Shown: positions 21,162 through 30,472 of the stretch, piece by piece | Layout of the letters: each line of letters opens with the position of its first letter | Position numbering within the stretch: position 1 is the first letter of the stretch | Source of the DNA: Lingula anatina | Lineage: Eukaryota > Brachiopoda > Lingulata > Lingulida > Lingulidae | Length of the DNA: 35,454 nucleotides | NCBI RefSeq assembly: GCF_001039355.2 | Contig: NW_019776149.1 | Location: 60,933-96,386 of the forward strand | Direction: 5' to 3' | Notes under the pieces: model-generated | The model's input: the letters and a program-made list of their open reading frames with translations, nothing else | What the model was told of the DNA's origin: nothing | The model's database searches: none | Translations under genes and position numbers: made by a program

Positions 21162-22578
21162 ACATGCACACACACATACACACATGCACAGTTAATTCAC
21201 AGGTGCCGATCTTTTCTTCTTTCCTTCCCACAAAAAAAAAACATTATTACAAAAGTAAGTAATTTTGTACCCTCCCCCTAAAAATTAATAAGACATAGAT
21301 AAATGAATAAAATAATGGGGGGGGGGGGCAAGAGGATATGGGCATTTGAATCTACATAATACAAAATTCTGCTGTAAATGTATCGGTTTGTTGTTATTCA
21401 AATAAACCGGTATGTTGTTTTGAAATATACAGGTATGTTATCTTTTAAATATACCGGAAAGTTGTCATTTATACCGACATGCTGTTATTAAAAAATACTG
21501 GAAAGTTGTCAGTTAATAAACCCATATGTTGTCTTTCAAATAACCGGAAAGCTGTCATTTAAATATACCGGTATGTTGTCATTTAAATATACCAGAGATT
21601 TGTCATTTTAATATACCGGTAAGTTGTCTTTTGAATTTACCGATATGTTGACATTTGAATTAACGTGTATGTTATCTTTTCCAGTACTGGTCTTCAAGGA
21701 ACGGTTGTCATGACAGCCCAGTCACGTGTCGGCCCAAGTGCTTTGATAGTGACACACCAGCAGCAACCTCAGAGCTACATATCTCTGTCGATTTTCGTGA
21801 TGCTGTGCTGTAATGTTTTATTCGGGCTGATTGCGGTTGTCTTCTCCAGTAAGTGTCACAGCTAATGCAATCAACCAAATGACCAACGTGCCCGTTATAG
21901 CACACAACTGCCCTCTAGCGGCAAAAGAACAATGAACGTGATAATGCTTTACATCAGCTGATCAGTTGAAATCATGGATATCAAAAGTAAGACAATTCTT
22001 GGACCCCCTCCCCCCTCTTGTGCAAAAATTTGTGAATTAAAGAAAACAAAATATGCAATTTGATCGCCAGAGGACGATAGTGTCTGCTGGGAAATAATAT
22101 ATATATAAAATCTATAATTGTCCCCGTAGTCTGGCCTATAAGAAACTATTATTCGTTTTGCAGCATGCTATAATTCTTTGGGCTACTGGCATGATTTAAA
22201 ACATTTAATCGTTGTCTTAGCATTAATAGCGGGTTTAGGATTGATTTATGAATTGGATACAGTCTGAGCTTCTATAATTAATGAATAATTAGTCAACATA
22301 ATGAATATTCTACTAGTATTATCGTATTAATATCCTTCAAAAATAGTAAGATGTTTTGAAATATGGAAATATCGTAACAGCGTTAACACTGTTTTTTATC
22401 TTTTTCAGTCCAATCCGACAATGCTGCTCACATATATGACCATTCCGGGGCGCGGACGAAGGGGAAAATTGCCCTTTTTTTCAACACGGTCGGCATCGTA
22501 TCGTCCCTTATTGCAGTCACGGTTGTCGTGTCTTACGTCATCTCAAGGGGGAATGTGACAAATACGAATAGATGGTGA
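19673..22578 (+). CDS. diverged dispanin/CD225-family membrane protein, gene 4
   Basis: The exons are 19673-19893, 21685-21848 and 22409-22578, with GT-AG introns in the same phases (2 and 1) as genes 1-3, giving 184 aa. The ATG sits in GTCACAATG, 6 nt after an acceptor (TTACAG, ending at 19666), so a 5' UTR intron is likely here too; the donor at 19541 would make it 126 nt. The N-terminus (1-73) is unlike genes 1-3, with no YGQQP array and no PPxY; only YGPLPGQTAY recalls it. The CD225 part is clear. Hydrophobic segment 1 is about 105-128 with CCNVLFGLIAVVFS, the loop HSGARTKGK spans 140-148, FFNTVGI precedes hydrophobic segment 2 (about 149-173), and the tail has a potential NVT glycosylation site (177). 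The gene is intact. Loss of PPxY suggests different trafficking or ligase control from genes 1-3. Confidence 0.8.
20313..20342. repeat. (AT)n microsatellite
   Basis: About 15 AT dinucleotides after a short A run, in intron 1 of gene 4. Confidence 0.95.
21131..21190. repeat. (CA)n microsatellite, interrupted
   Basis: CA repeats with CATA and CATG interruptions, in intron 1 of gene 4. Confidence 0.95.
21386..21684. repeat. 24-bp minisatellite ending at the exon 2 acceptor
   Basis: About 12 diverged copies plus a partial one. The consensus is close to GTATGTTGTCATTTAAATAT followed by ACCG. Units begin GTATGT, GTAAGT, GAAAGT or ATATGT. The final partial unit, GTATGTTATCTTTTCCAG, supplies the polypyrimidine tract and AG of the functional acceptor at 21683-21684. 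Confidence 0.85.
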
Positions 22579-22583
22579 CGTCA
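22576..22583. promoter_or_regulatory. TGACGTCA site 1 (overlaps gene 4 stop)
   Basis: An exact CRE/ATF-type palindrome; its first three bases are the TGA stop of gene 4. Two further exact copies follow within 0.7 kb (22886 and 23282). Confidence 0.3.
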
Positions 22584-22885
22584 TTGCCGGAATTATACCA
22601 GAGTTACGGGGACAATAATCTATAAGCTGAGAAAACGAGATGAGCTACAAATGTTCACAGGTTACTAAAATACGTAACATACGTAATTATTAAAAAGGCT
22701 GTTTATATAAATTGGGTCCCTTCTTATAGGCGGTTATTCCTCTTTTCGGTTAAAAAAAGGGCTGCTTATATTAGAATTTCTCCTTGGCCCTGGGCACTGC
22801 TCCCGATTCTGGTGTTGACTGTTTCTATGGAAACCCGGGTTTTGGTGCGTTGCCTGTCAGAAATGCTACAGACAAGGGTCTCGTA

Positions 22886-22893
22886 TGACGTCA
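22886..22893. promoter_or_regulatory. TGACGTCA site 2
   Basis: An exact CRE/ATF-type octamer within GTATGACGTCACATC. Confidence 0.3.
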
Positions 22894-22949
22894 CATCTGT
22901 CAAAGAATTTATGAAGCATGTCCTCATTGCACGAAACTGGTCTCATGGG

Positions 22950-23184
22950 GACGACCAGTGCTGACACCTGGTGGCACAAGGTGCTTTGTGCGATGCCGAG
23001 GAATACCGAGTGATGCCGAGCGATGCCGAGGTATCACAAACATTTCGGAGCCAGCAGCAAAGTGCATCTGTGGAGACGACCAGTGCTGACATCTTGCGGC
23101 ACAAGGTGCTTTGTGAGATGCCGAGGAATACCGAGCAATGACGAGCGATGCCGAGGCATCACAGACATTTCGGAGCCAGCAGCA
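22950..23184. repeat. 125-bp direct tandem repeat, two copies
   Basis: The copies start at 22950 and 23075 with GACGACCAGTGCTGAC and end near GGAGCCAGCAGCA. Each contains several internal GATGCCGAG sub-repeats. The second copy stops about 15 bp short. Confidence 0.9.
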
Positions 23185-23281
23185 CTGTTCTTGTCCAGCG
23201 CACCACATGTACAGACTGTGCATATTGCTAGTTTGAGACCTGTGCTAGAGGACATTTTATTCATCGTCGTTTATGATGTGT

Positions 23282-23289
23282 TGACGTCA
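23282..23289. promoter_or_regulatory. TGACGTCA site 3
   Basis: An exact CRE/ATF-type octamer within GTGTTGACGTCATCG, followed closely by two CACGTG E-box-like sites (about 23304 and 23323). Confidence 0.3.
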
Positions 23290-23301
23290 TCGTTCTGTGT
23301 G

Positions 23302-23540
23302 GTCACGTGAATCTTGACGAGTCACGTGAATCTTGAAGCCAATTTTGCTGTCTTGAAGGCGATTTTGCCGTCTTGAACTAAATTTTATCTTGCGCTGATA
23401 TTCTGTTGTTTAGAATGAAAATTTCCGATTTGAAGCTATTTTTCAAATCTAGACGATGGAAATGTATGAATTGAGACAAAATATTTGTGTCTTGAACGTA
23501 TTTTTGATGTCTTGAAGGAAATTTTCCCGTCTTGAATTTT
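23302..23540. repeat. interspersed 19-20-bp TCTTGAA repeats
   Basis: Two copies of GTCACGTGAATCTTGA 19 bp apart lead into TCTTGAAGCCAATTTTGCTG, TCTTGAAGGCGATTTTGCCG and a third partial unit. Three more 20-bp units occur at about 23489-23540. All share TCTTGAA followed by an ATTTT stretch. Confidence 0.8.
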
Positions 23541-24378
23541 TTCCGCTTTGGCGTGCCATAGGCAACAGCAAACGGCAGTGAATAGAGCTTAAATAATATT
23601 TAGTCTTTTTTATTTTCTAAGATTTGTAACGCAGTGTATACAACTCTGTAACCACATTGCCTGCATGACCCAAGACATGTGTTCCACTTTTGTAACTTGG
23701 AAATTATTTCTTTAACATTGCTATCGCCATCTATAACAAGGCTTTTGTGACATCTGTCACAGCGATTTATTTTTGTTATTTATGTCAATAGTTATTTTTG
23801 TCAATAGCTGTAAGTAATAATTGAAATTAGCAACTAATATTTCGTATGCCCACAGTCAGACTTCATTAGGCTATTATTGTCATCGACTATTTACAAATGC
23901 AGCTATATTTGTTTATTGGAAACACAAAGGATATGAAACGGCTCAGCATGTTATTAAAAGAATTGTCATATATTTCTTATTTTCAAATATTCCATCCTTT
24001 TAGCAATAATGCTTTGCACTGCAACCTGAGTTTCCAATTACATTGTTTATTGCTACTAGTAGATCTAATCACGCGTAAGTGAGCCAATAATTGCGAAATG
24101 ATGGAAACACTTGAAACCCTTGCTTCAACAATCTGTACGTGTCTTTGTTACTCCACTTCTACTTCTACTCCCACTCGGTGTAATTTCTTCCCCTACGCGC
24201 ATTTTTTATAGATTCAGTCTACTGGTATTAAGTCCAATCTAAAGATATAAAGTATCTCTGTCACTGGCGTCCGTCATTTTACGGAATCTGATTGGATTTA
24301 TGAAACGCAACATTGCAAGTTATTGCCAGGAACCAAAGTAGAAGAGAGCAAACATGTTCGAATGGATCCTAGGCTAAT

Positions 24379-24435
24379 TCACCCTCACCCCCACTCCGAC
24401 GATCCCACCCCCCTCCCCCAAGACAACCCCCACCT
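24379..24435. other. C-rich tract (G-quadruplex-capable on the - strand)
   Basis: Runs of C5-C6 are separated by a few bases (for example CCACCCCCCTCCCCCAAG). The minus strand could in principle fold into a G-quadruplex. No gene lies over it. Confidence 0.45.
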
Positions 24436-24510
24436 TCCCAGGAAAGAAAATACACTGCTTTGGTTAAATATTTGAGATTTTCATACAATTCTTGAATATT
24501 CGACGTTTTC

Positions 24511-24546
24511 GTCTCCTTTCTAATACTAAAATATTAGAAAGGAGAC
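24511..24546. repeat. perfect 15-bp inverted repeat
   Basis: GTCTCCTTTCTAATA and its exact reverse complement are separated by the 6-nt loop CTAAAA. It lies 34 bp before another inverted-repeat element, so it could be part of a nested or decayed transposon. Confidence 0.8.
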
Positions 24547-24580
24547 AGAAAATGAAATAAAAACAAAAGTAGCTATTAAT

Positions 24581-24715
24581 TACACTGAACAAATATAAAC
24601 GCACGAAACTAAAATTATACTAAAATATGCTGTTATTGTTGGCTATATACTCTACTTCGATACACGAAAATAAATCTACATATTCCTTCCTGCGTTTATA
24701 TTTTTGTTCAGTGTA
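24581..24715. mobile_element. 135-bp inverted-repeat element (TACACTGAAC ends)
   Basis: The left end TACACTGAACAAATATAAAC and the right end, ...TATATTTTTGTTCAGTGTA, are inverted copies over about 25 bp with small differences. The outer TA could be a target duplication. The interior is AT-rich and non-coding. It is probably a very short non-autonomous DNA transposon. I do not name a family. Confidence 0.65.
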
Positions 24716-26136
24716 CAAGATTCAGGAAGTTCACTTACGCTCATGAACAGACCAGATAGGTAAATTTAAATAATAAGATGCTATAGATAAAAATTTTGTA
24801 AATTTGCCATTACATGTAATTTTTAAGAAACATATGATATACTTATAGTATCATTTTTCTAAAAGCAAGCATAGTTATTTTATTTGCATTTTGACGTTAA
24901 TGAGTTTTATAAATAACAGGCTTAGTATTTTATAATAATAATGAACCTAGAAAAAGAAAATAAGGTTCGAAGATTGGTTATTTCTGGGGTAGTGGAAAAC
25001 AGTGGATTCATTTACTCCACCATAACCTGGGGTTACACCTTGATTAAAGGCAATTCTTCTGCAGGCTACGGGTAAAATACCTAAAGGGTATTTTTTTTAT
25101 TTTAGAATAGTGAATGATCGATAACAAGCAATTCATATGAATCATGACATAATTTTACGCCGTGTGATGCCAATGAAAGGCATTCATTTTATATCGGTCA
25201 CACACACGCACACATATATAATAACAGTAGATGTTTTTGTACCTAAGGCAATCTCAACATTGTTCGAAGAACTACAAGTACAGTTCAAGTCGTTGTTTAC
25301 TATCTTGTCACGATATAGCGCAATTGCTCTAGCTTGTTTATGACGATATATGCCCATTTTTGTACTATAAGTAAACATGGAATATAAAACCACCAGGTTA
25401 AGTATTTTAACGACTTCTTTCAAGTATTATTTTCTAAACTTGTACATTCAAGTTTATGGAAATAAAGGAATAGATGATCTACTAACTCATTTGATTCATA
25501 AATTGATAGCGAATGTATGTTGTGATGCAACCAACAGGAATTAAACAAATGAACTTTCAAGCTACTCAATATCAGTGATGAGTGATGATGTCAGCATTTT
25601 TTTCTTTTTTTCTTTTCAAATTCTCGCTGAGTAGTACCGAAAAGTGCGAAGAATTAGCCAGAGGATTATTTTTGATTATTCAGTGCTGAAATCAATTAGT
25701 GGTCTAAAAATAGAGGATGGTCGCATTACAACATCTACTTGTTGCATACAGTAGTATTGTAGAGCTGCTTGCTGTAACTTTCCATGTCTGGGATATTCCA
25801 AATCCTTCGTTTGTTTAATTGATTTGACTTCTCTCAATACTAAGAGTACAAAAGTACATGTGTTCAAAAAGCTTCTTTTGTCCTTTCTTACAATGAGCAC
25901 TCCAAAATGAAGTCTTTGTATTTTCTTAGGTTTACTCTGAGTTTATGAAAATGGTAAATACAATACTTAATTATTGCCAAAAAAATCTTAAACTGTATCA
26001 GTAAAACATTATTTCTATCACACCTAAGTTTATTATTCTATATTCGCGAACAAGATACAAAAAAGTATGTATTCTAAATAAATAAAGACTGGTTTAGTAT
26101 TATTAAATAAAGTGAGCTCTCTTTTTTAATTATAAG
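24716..26136. other. non-coding sequence 3' of GPCR 1, no gene
   Basis: AT-rich. From about 25205 it is paralogous to 30365-31610, minus the insertion found there. The empty TA site is 25316-25317. No gene-like frame is seen. Confidence 0.5.
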
Positions 26137-26490
26137 CCTGACTCCTGCCATAAACATAGATAAAACTGACGGGAAAAAAATAAAAGTTTCATAACTTTTT
26201 ACTTTAAAAATTCCTTTTTACATTTTTGGAGAATATTCGTTAACTTATAGATACCTGTCTATCCAGGTATGGTAATACTACTTTGTCGGAACTTCTTGAA
26301 GCTTTGTGTCAAATAATCTTCATCAGCTTCATTCCACAGAATTCCAGATATGTTACTTGTACTGCTCACTGCAGCACGATGGATATTTCAAAACGACTAA
26401 CATTATGAAAAGAGGTTGTGGAAAATACGAAAAAAGACCAAAAAACATTTGTTCAAAGACGTTGCAGTAAGCCACATAATTTGACAATAA
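26137..26490. repeat. diverged direct repeat R1 (about 350 bp)
   Basis: It starts at CCTGACTCCTGCCA and ends near CATAATTTGACAATAA. It is similar along its length to R2 (26768-27150) and R3 (31616-31990). It is non-coding and lies 3' of the receptor gene. Confidence 0.75.
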
Positions 26491-26767
26491 CGCATCAGGG
26501 GACTAATATGACATTGACTACGCCCCAAATTACAAACGACAGTCAGATCCGTCTTTGCAAATGGTTAAAGGATTTGCGTCTTGCCGTCAGAATGGCCTGA
26601 ACGGAACATATTCTTCAGAAAACATGCCCAACTAACGATATCTTTATCCAAATACACAAATTAAAAGCTCATTTTGTAAATCTTTGGCTTTAAAAAACGT
26701 CCTATTTGCTCGGCCTGGGAGTTAATGAGCTAAGTGGTCATGTGGTCCGATGACAACAATCGAGCCA

Positions 26768-27150
26768 CTGACTCCTGCCAAAACCACAAAATCGACGAAA
26801 ATATAAAATAAAAATTTCATAATTTTTTACTTAAAAACTACCTTTTTACGTTTTTTAGAGAATATTCGTGAACTTAGATACCTGTCTATCCAGCGTTTGA
26901 TATGGTAAAGCTACTTTCAATGAAGAAATGAAATTTGTCCGAACTTCTTGAAGGTATGTGTTAAATAATCTACATTTGCTTCATTCCACAGAATCTTAAA
27001 CATATTACTAATAATGTTCACTGCGGCAAGATGAATATTTCAAAACGATTAACATAATGAAAATATGAAAAGCTGTGGAAAATACTTTAAAAGAAGAAAA
27101 AACATTTGTTCAAAGACGTTGCAATAAGTCACATAATTTTACAAAAACAA
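26768..27150. repeat. diverged direct repeat R2 (about 380 bp)
   Basis: The second copy within GPCR unit 1, separated from R1 by about 277 bp that unit 2 does not have. Its right flank (GGTTAAACAATCTATT) is the one shared with R3. Confidence 0.75.
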
Positions 27151-27495
27151 ATGGTTAAACAATCTATTTTAATTTTTCTTTTCACTAATTTCTAATTTTT
27201 TTTCAAACTCCAAACATTTTTTCACAATCATATGTAATATTGTAAACTGCCTAGGGAGACTGGAATACATGGAGAACGATTTCGACTCATGATCTCAAAA
27301 TGGTAATATTTTTGAAAGTTTAAACGTATTTTCAAAAGTAATATAGACGCCTCAATACATTTTGGTAGGGACTGTGTCATTTTCATTCTGCCATGCAGGC
27401 CATGCACGCCTGTCAAACAGCGTATATATAAATAAATATAGAGTCACATTGTTACACATCTACACTGGAGTTTCTGATGATGTGCCATCAGAAAT

Positions 27496-28641
27496 CTATT
27501 GGATATCACTAATATTAGGTTCATTGTTGGTAGAGGATGTTTGTGACTTACTCTGTCTGACGGTGAGTTTTCTGTGTGCTACTTCTATATCCGGCATCTT
27601 TCTTCGCGTGAATTTCCTCCGAAAAACTTCTATTGGGCGCGCTTTCCTGGGATAAAACGATGCAAGAAAAGCTGCCCGAAACTGTTGATGATAGCACATA
27701 TAAATTGGAAAGTTAACACCTGCATTTAAGAAGCGAAGTGACATAAATATGTTCTTAAGAACGCATAGCGTGTAATTTGATTTGAATATGAACATAGCGC
27801 TTACTACTGAAGTTAGAGGCGTGGATATTACGAAGGACGCCAGGCAGTTAAGGGCAACGATGAATGTTATTGCGCCTTGCGACCGGCATTTACCGTGAAA
27901 ACGCAATCGTTGTCGATGAGGCGCCTTTTCCTTTTGCTTCAACTTACATAACATGTAAACGCTAACGATGGCTTGCAGCGTAAGTGAGAGAGTAACGAAT
28001 ACGGTGTCGCAAATGAAAGAGTACATGGTTGCAAATGAAGACTTCAAGACAGAAACCAAAACGTATTTTCCCACTGCAAAAGAAGCGATGATTGTAATAA
28101 GGACTACCATGCCGCAAATGGTGTACTTTCGCAACTGGTGCTTAAGACGCAAAAACTTAAATGGACTGACCATGGACAAAAAACGAATCACGCACAACCC
28201 AGCCAACAAACTGACGGACAAGAAAAATAGAGAACGAGCAATGAGAAATAAAAAGAACATCTCTTTCCTCCTTTTGCCCCCGAGCAACACAATAAGGTGT
28301 AAAATCTGGAACGGTAATTTTGCAACATTTGAGGCAAGGTCCGACAGTGATAATCCTAAAAGAAGAGGTAACACGTAACCACTCTTCTTATTTCTAATCC
28401 TACTCCATATGACTATATTGCAAATATTGGAAATGATCCCCCAGATGCATACAGTGAAATCAAACGGTTCCAATATGTACCACCAGTAGTGCGAAATGGT
28501 GCAGCGTGGGGAATATCCTAGTTTGCGTACCCGGAGTGGTCCTTGGCAGAGGCTAGTGTTTGCGAACACAGTGATGTTATCCAAAACAACATCATCAAGC
28601 CCTGTACTGTTGCAAAATCTCTCTGTCTTAAGACTGCCCAT
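27496..28641 (-). CDS. rhodopsin-family (class A) GPCR, orphan, copy 1
   Basis: A single coding exon of 381 aa. The start MGSLKTE is shared with copy 2, and a pyrimidine-rich tract ending in AACTACAG lies 2 nt before the ATG, so a 5' UTR intron is likely. The N-terminus has three N-glycosylation sequons (11, 22, 28). The helices are at about 61-79, 89-111, 129-150, 173-195, 209-232, 256-280 and 290-316. N72 fits position 1.50, LSLSD gives D101 (2.50), and NFPIY (310-314) replaces NPxxY. Odd points: DRY is I152-R153-F154, no cysteine precedes TM3, and TM6 has no CWxP (it reads FVISTP, 270-275). The C-tail is basic and serine-rich. By family it signals through G proteins at the plasma membrane. 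The ligand is unknown; such tandem intronless receptors are often chemosensory or peptide-type in invertebrates. Confidence 0.85.
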   Translation of the reverse strand: MGSLKTERFCNSTGLDDVVLDNITVFANTSLCQGPLRVRKLGYSPRCTISHYWWYILEPFDFTVCIWGIISNICNIVIWSRIRNKKSGYVLPLLLGLSLSDLASNVAKLPFQILHLIVLLGGKRRKEMFFLFLIARSLFFLSVSLLAGLCVIRFLSMVSPFKFLRLKHQLRKYTICGMVVLITIIASFAVGKYVLVSVLKSSFATMYSFICDTVFVTLSLTLQAIVSVYMLCKLKQKEKAPHRQRLRFHGKCRSQGAITFIVALNCLASFVISTPLTSVVSAMFIFKSNYTLCVLKNIFMSLRFLNAGVNFPIYMCYHQQFRAAFLASFYPRKARPIEVFRRKFTRRKMPDIEVAHRKLTVRQSKSQTSSTNNEPNISDIQ

Positions 28642-29514
28642 AGCTGTAGTTCAGAGAAAAAAAGTTTTATTTTTTTCGACATGAAATTTTCTCATACGCC
28701 AGCTTCAGATATGCATGCTATTCTTTGAATTATCGGACCAGCGTCTTGTTAAAATGGTCTGATTTTGCCTGATTTCTAAATTCGGTTGGTTTTCAGGAAT
28801 ATCGTATTAATTGCATCCCGTCTATCTTCGCATTCTGTTGTTTTTTTTGTGTCCGTAGTTGCACTGTACGTACATGTATGTCCTGGTCTTAATATTTATT
28901 TTATCAACGTCTGAATTGTCCTCCCGAGAATATCATCACATTAATTTCTATTTCACAGAAATATCACAAGACGCGATCCGTCAACATTCGTCACAAAATT
29001 AAAGCGGGTTAATTCCCGTGATGAAGTAAAAACAACATCGCAAATTAGTGTCACTCTCAAGCGTGAATTCCAACTGAGTGGCCGCGGCATTCGACCCGAA
29101 TGGTAATCACTGATCTGAAACCCAATTGCTAGTGCACGGGCGTGGCTTCAGGCTATAAGTCATCCACGTTAAAATGTCGACATTACATAATCTACCGCCA
29201 CGTGCTCATATTAAAAGCCCAAACCTCACAGTATGACCAAAAAACATGACGATAAAACGAAGCTACATTTTAAAGAGACGGTCAATCAGCTGTTACAAAA
29301 CCAATCTGAGTTACGATAAAAATAATATTAAACATCTGTCACATCAAGATGGATATTGTAACACTAGTGAATACAATATCAAAAATAAAATAAAATAATA
29401 ATAGGCTTAATAATAATAATAATAAGAGCTAGGTGTGACGACCATGTAGCCAAGGAATGCAACTGTTGCTATGCCACCCTAATATTTACAAGACATAACA
29501 GCGAGAAAATAAGA
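28642..29514. other. 5' flank of GPCR 1
   Basis: Paralogous to 33461-34311. It probably contains the promoter and any non-coding first exon, but I cannot place them. AATAAT-rich runs lie near 29390-29425. Confidence 0.45.
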
Positions 29515-29764
29515 CCCCATTCCCATAGACACCATCAGTCCACACAAGTGGATCTAACTTTGCAGGGACTCTCGCTGAATGTAATCAGTTTAACCGAATG
29601 ACACGCTTCCTCTTGTTTCCAACGTGTTCGTATAATCACCAGCCTTCAGTAATCTACTTAACGCCAGGAGGAGGGGAGTCCTTCAATCTGACTGCACTCA
29701 GCGAGAGTCCCCGCATAGTTGGATTTATTTACGTAGGTCGATGACGGTGTCTATGGGAATGGGG
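29515..29764. mobile_element. 250-bp MITE upstream of GPCR 1
   Basis: The ends are inverted over about 70 bp: CCCCATTCCCATAGACACC on the left and GGTGTCTATGGGAATGGGG on the right, continuing inward through AGGGACTCTCGCTGA and its complement. The ends resemble those of the elements in the dispanin introns. A decayed copy sits at the same place in unit 2 (34312-34551), so it inserted before the receptor duplication. I do not see a convincing target duplication. Confidence 0.85.
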
Positions 29765-30246
29765 CCAAAGAGCAATTTAACATAATGATGCCATATGAGC
29801 ATGTTTACTGTATTATGGTGCGTGCTAATACAACGAAAATTAACGTGTTACAATTTAATTTACACATCGCGAGGTAAGTACTTGTTACATACTTGTACAT
29901 GTATTTGACCCTTTGCGAAAACGTGCCTGAACACATATTACTGTTCATGCCTGTTTTAATCCCTTGCTTGTTAATATTTCATAATACAGCAATAAATCCG
30001 CATTTACTCTTCTGGAGAAAGTGGCCTTCTTGCAGCAATAAAGAGATAAAAAAAGTCAATTTTTTGGTGGCTTTGGTTGAAAAGGGAGTTCAAATGTAGT
30101 GGCTCGGGCTTCATAAACAAGCTGTTTTTTCATAAATGAAAAGTATCAAACACAAGCCGTGGCTGAAAGCTTGGATTACATATTACATCTTTAAAGTACA
30201 TGTTTATAGATGCATCATTATTATAACTTATTTACACACTGTGTGT
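29765..30246. other. end of GPCR unit 1 and junction, no gene
   Basis: It is similar to 34552-34930 up to about 30130. The next 116 bp have no match that I can see. No gene. Confidence 0.45.
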
Positions 30247-30308
30247 GTAATCAGTTTAACCGAATGACACGCTTCCTCTTGTTTCCAACGTGTTCGTATA
30301 ATCACCAG

Positions 30309-30312
<4 letters not shown>
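30247..30312. repeat. 66-bp exact copy of the MITE interior
   Basis: It is identical to 29581-29646 (from GTAATCAGTTTAACCG to CACCAGCCTT). It is bounded by a GT run on the left and a long TA microsatellite on the right. Confidence 0.9.

Positions 30313-30374
<62 letters not shown>
30312..30374. repeat. (TA)n microsatellite between the GPCR units
   Basis: About 31 TA dinucleotides at the junction where unit 2 homology starts. Confidence 0.95.
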
Positions 30375-30376
<2 letters not shown>

Positions 30377-30472
30377 CAATACTAGTTGTTTTTGTACCCA
30401 CGGCAATCTCAATATTGTTTGAAGAACTACAAGTACAGTTCAAGTCGTTGTTTACGATCTTGTCACGATATA

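Larger units (their letters stand above)
19894..21684 (+). other. intron 1 of dispanin gene 4 (1.8 kb)
   Basis: A long intron rich in simple repeats: (AT)n at 20313-20342, (CA)n at 21131-21190, an uninterrupted G run at 21317-21327, and the 24-bp minisatellite next to the acceptor. No nested gene is seen. Confidence 0.7.
22579..24510. other. intergenic region after gene 4, no gene
   Basis: It contains three TGACGTCA sites, a 125-bp tandem duplication, 20-bp TCTTGAA repeats and a C-rich stretch (24379-24435). The open frames across 22924-23310 are repeat-derived and show no domain. Confidence 0.5.
25205..30130 (-). repeat. GPCR tandem unit 1
   Basis: It aligns by eye with 30365-34930: the block GAAGAACTACAAGTACAGTT, the 3' flank, the receptor gene, the 5' flank with a MITE, and the tail around 29880-30130. 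Identity is highest in the coding part and lower in the flanks, so the duplication is older than that of dispanin units 2 and 3. Confidence 0.75.

Noticed and set aside
27968-28378. 136-aa plus-strand frames opposite the receptors (also 32769-33179)
   Set aside because: They are conserved in both units only because they lie antisense to the conserved transmembrane coding region. They show no family resemblance.
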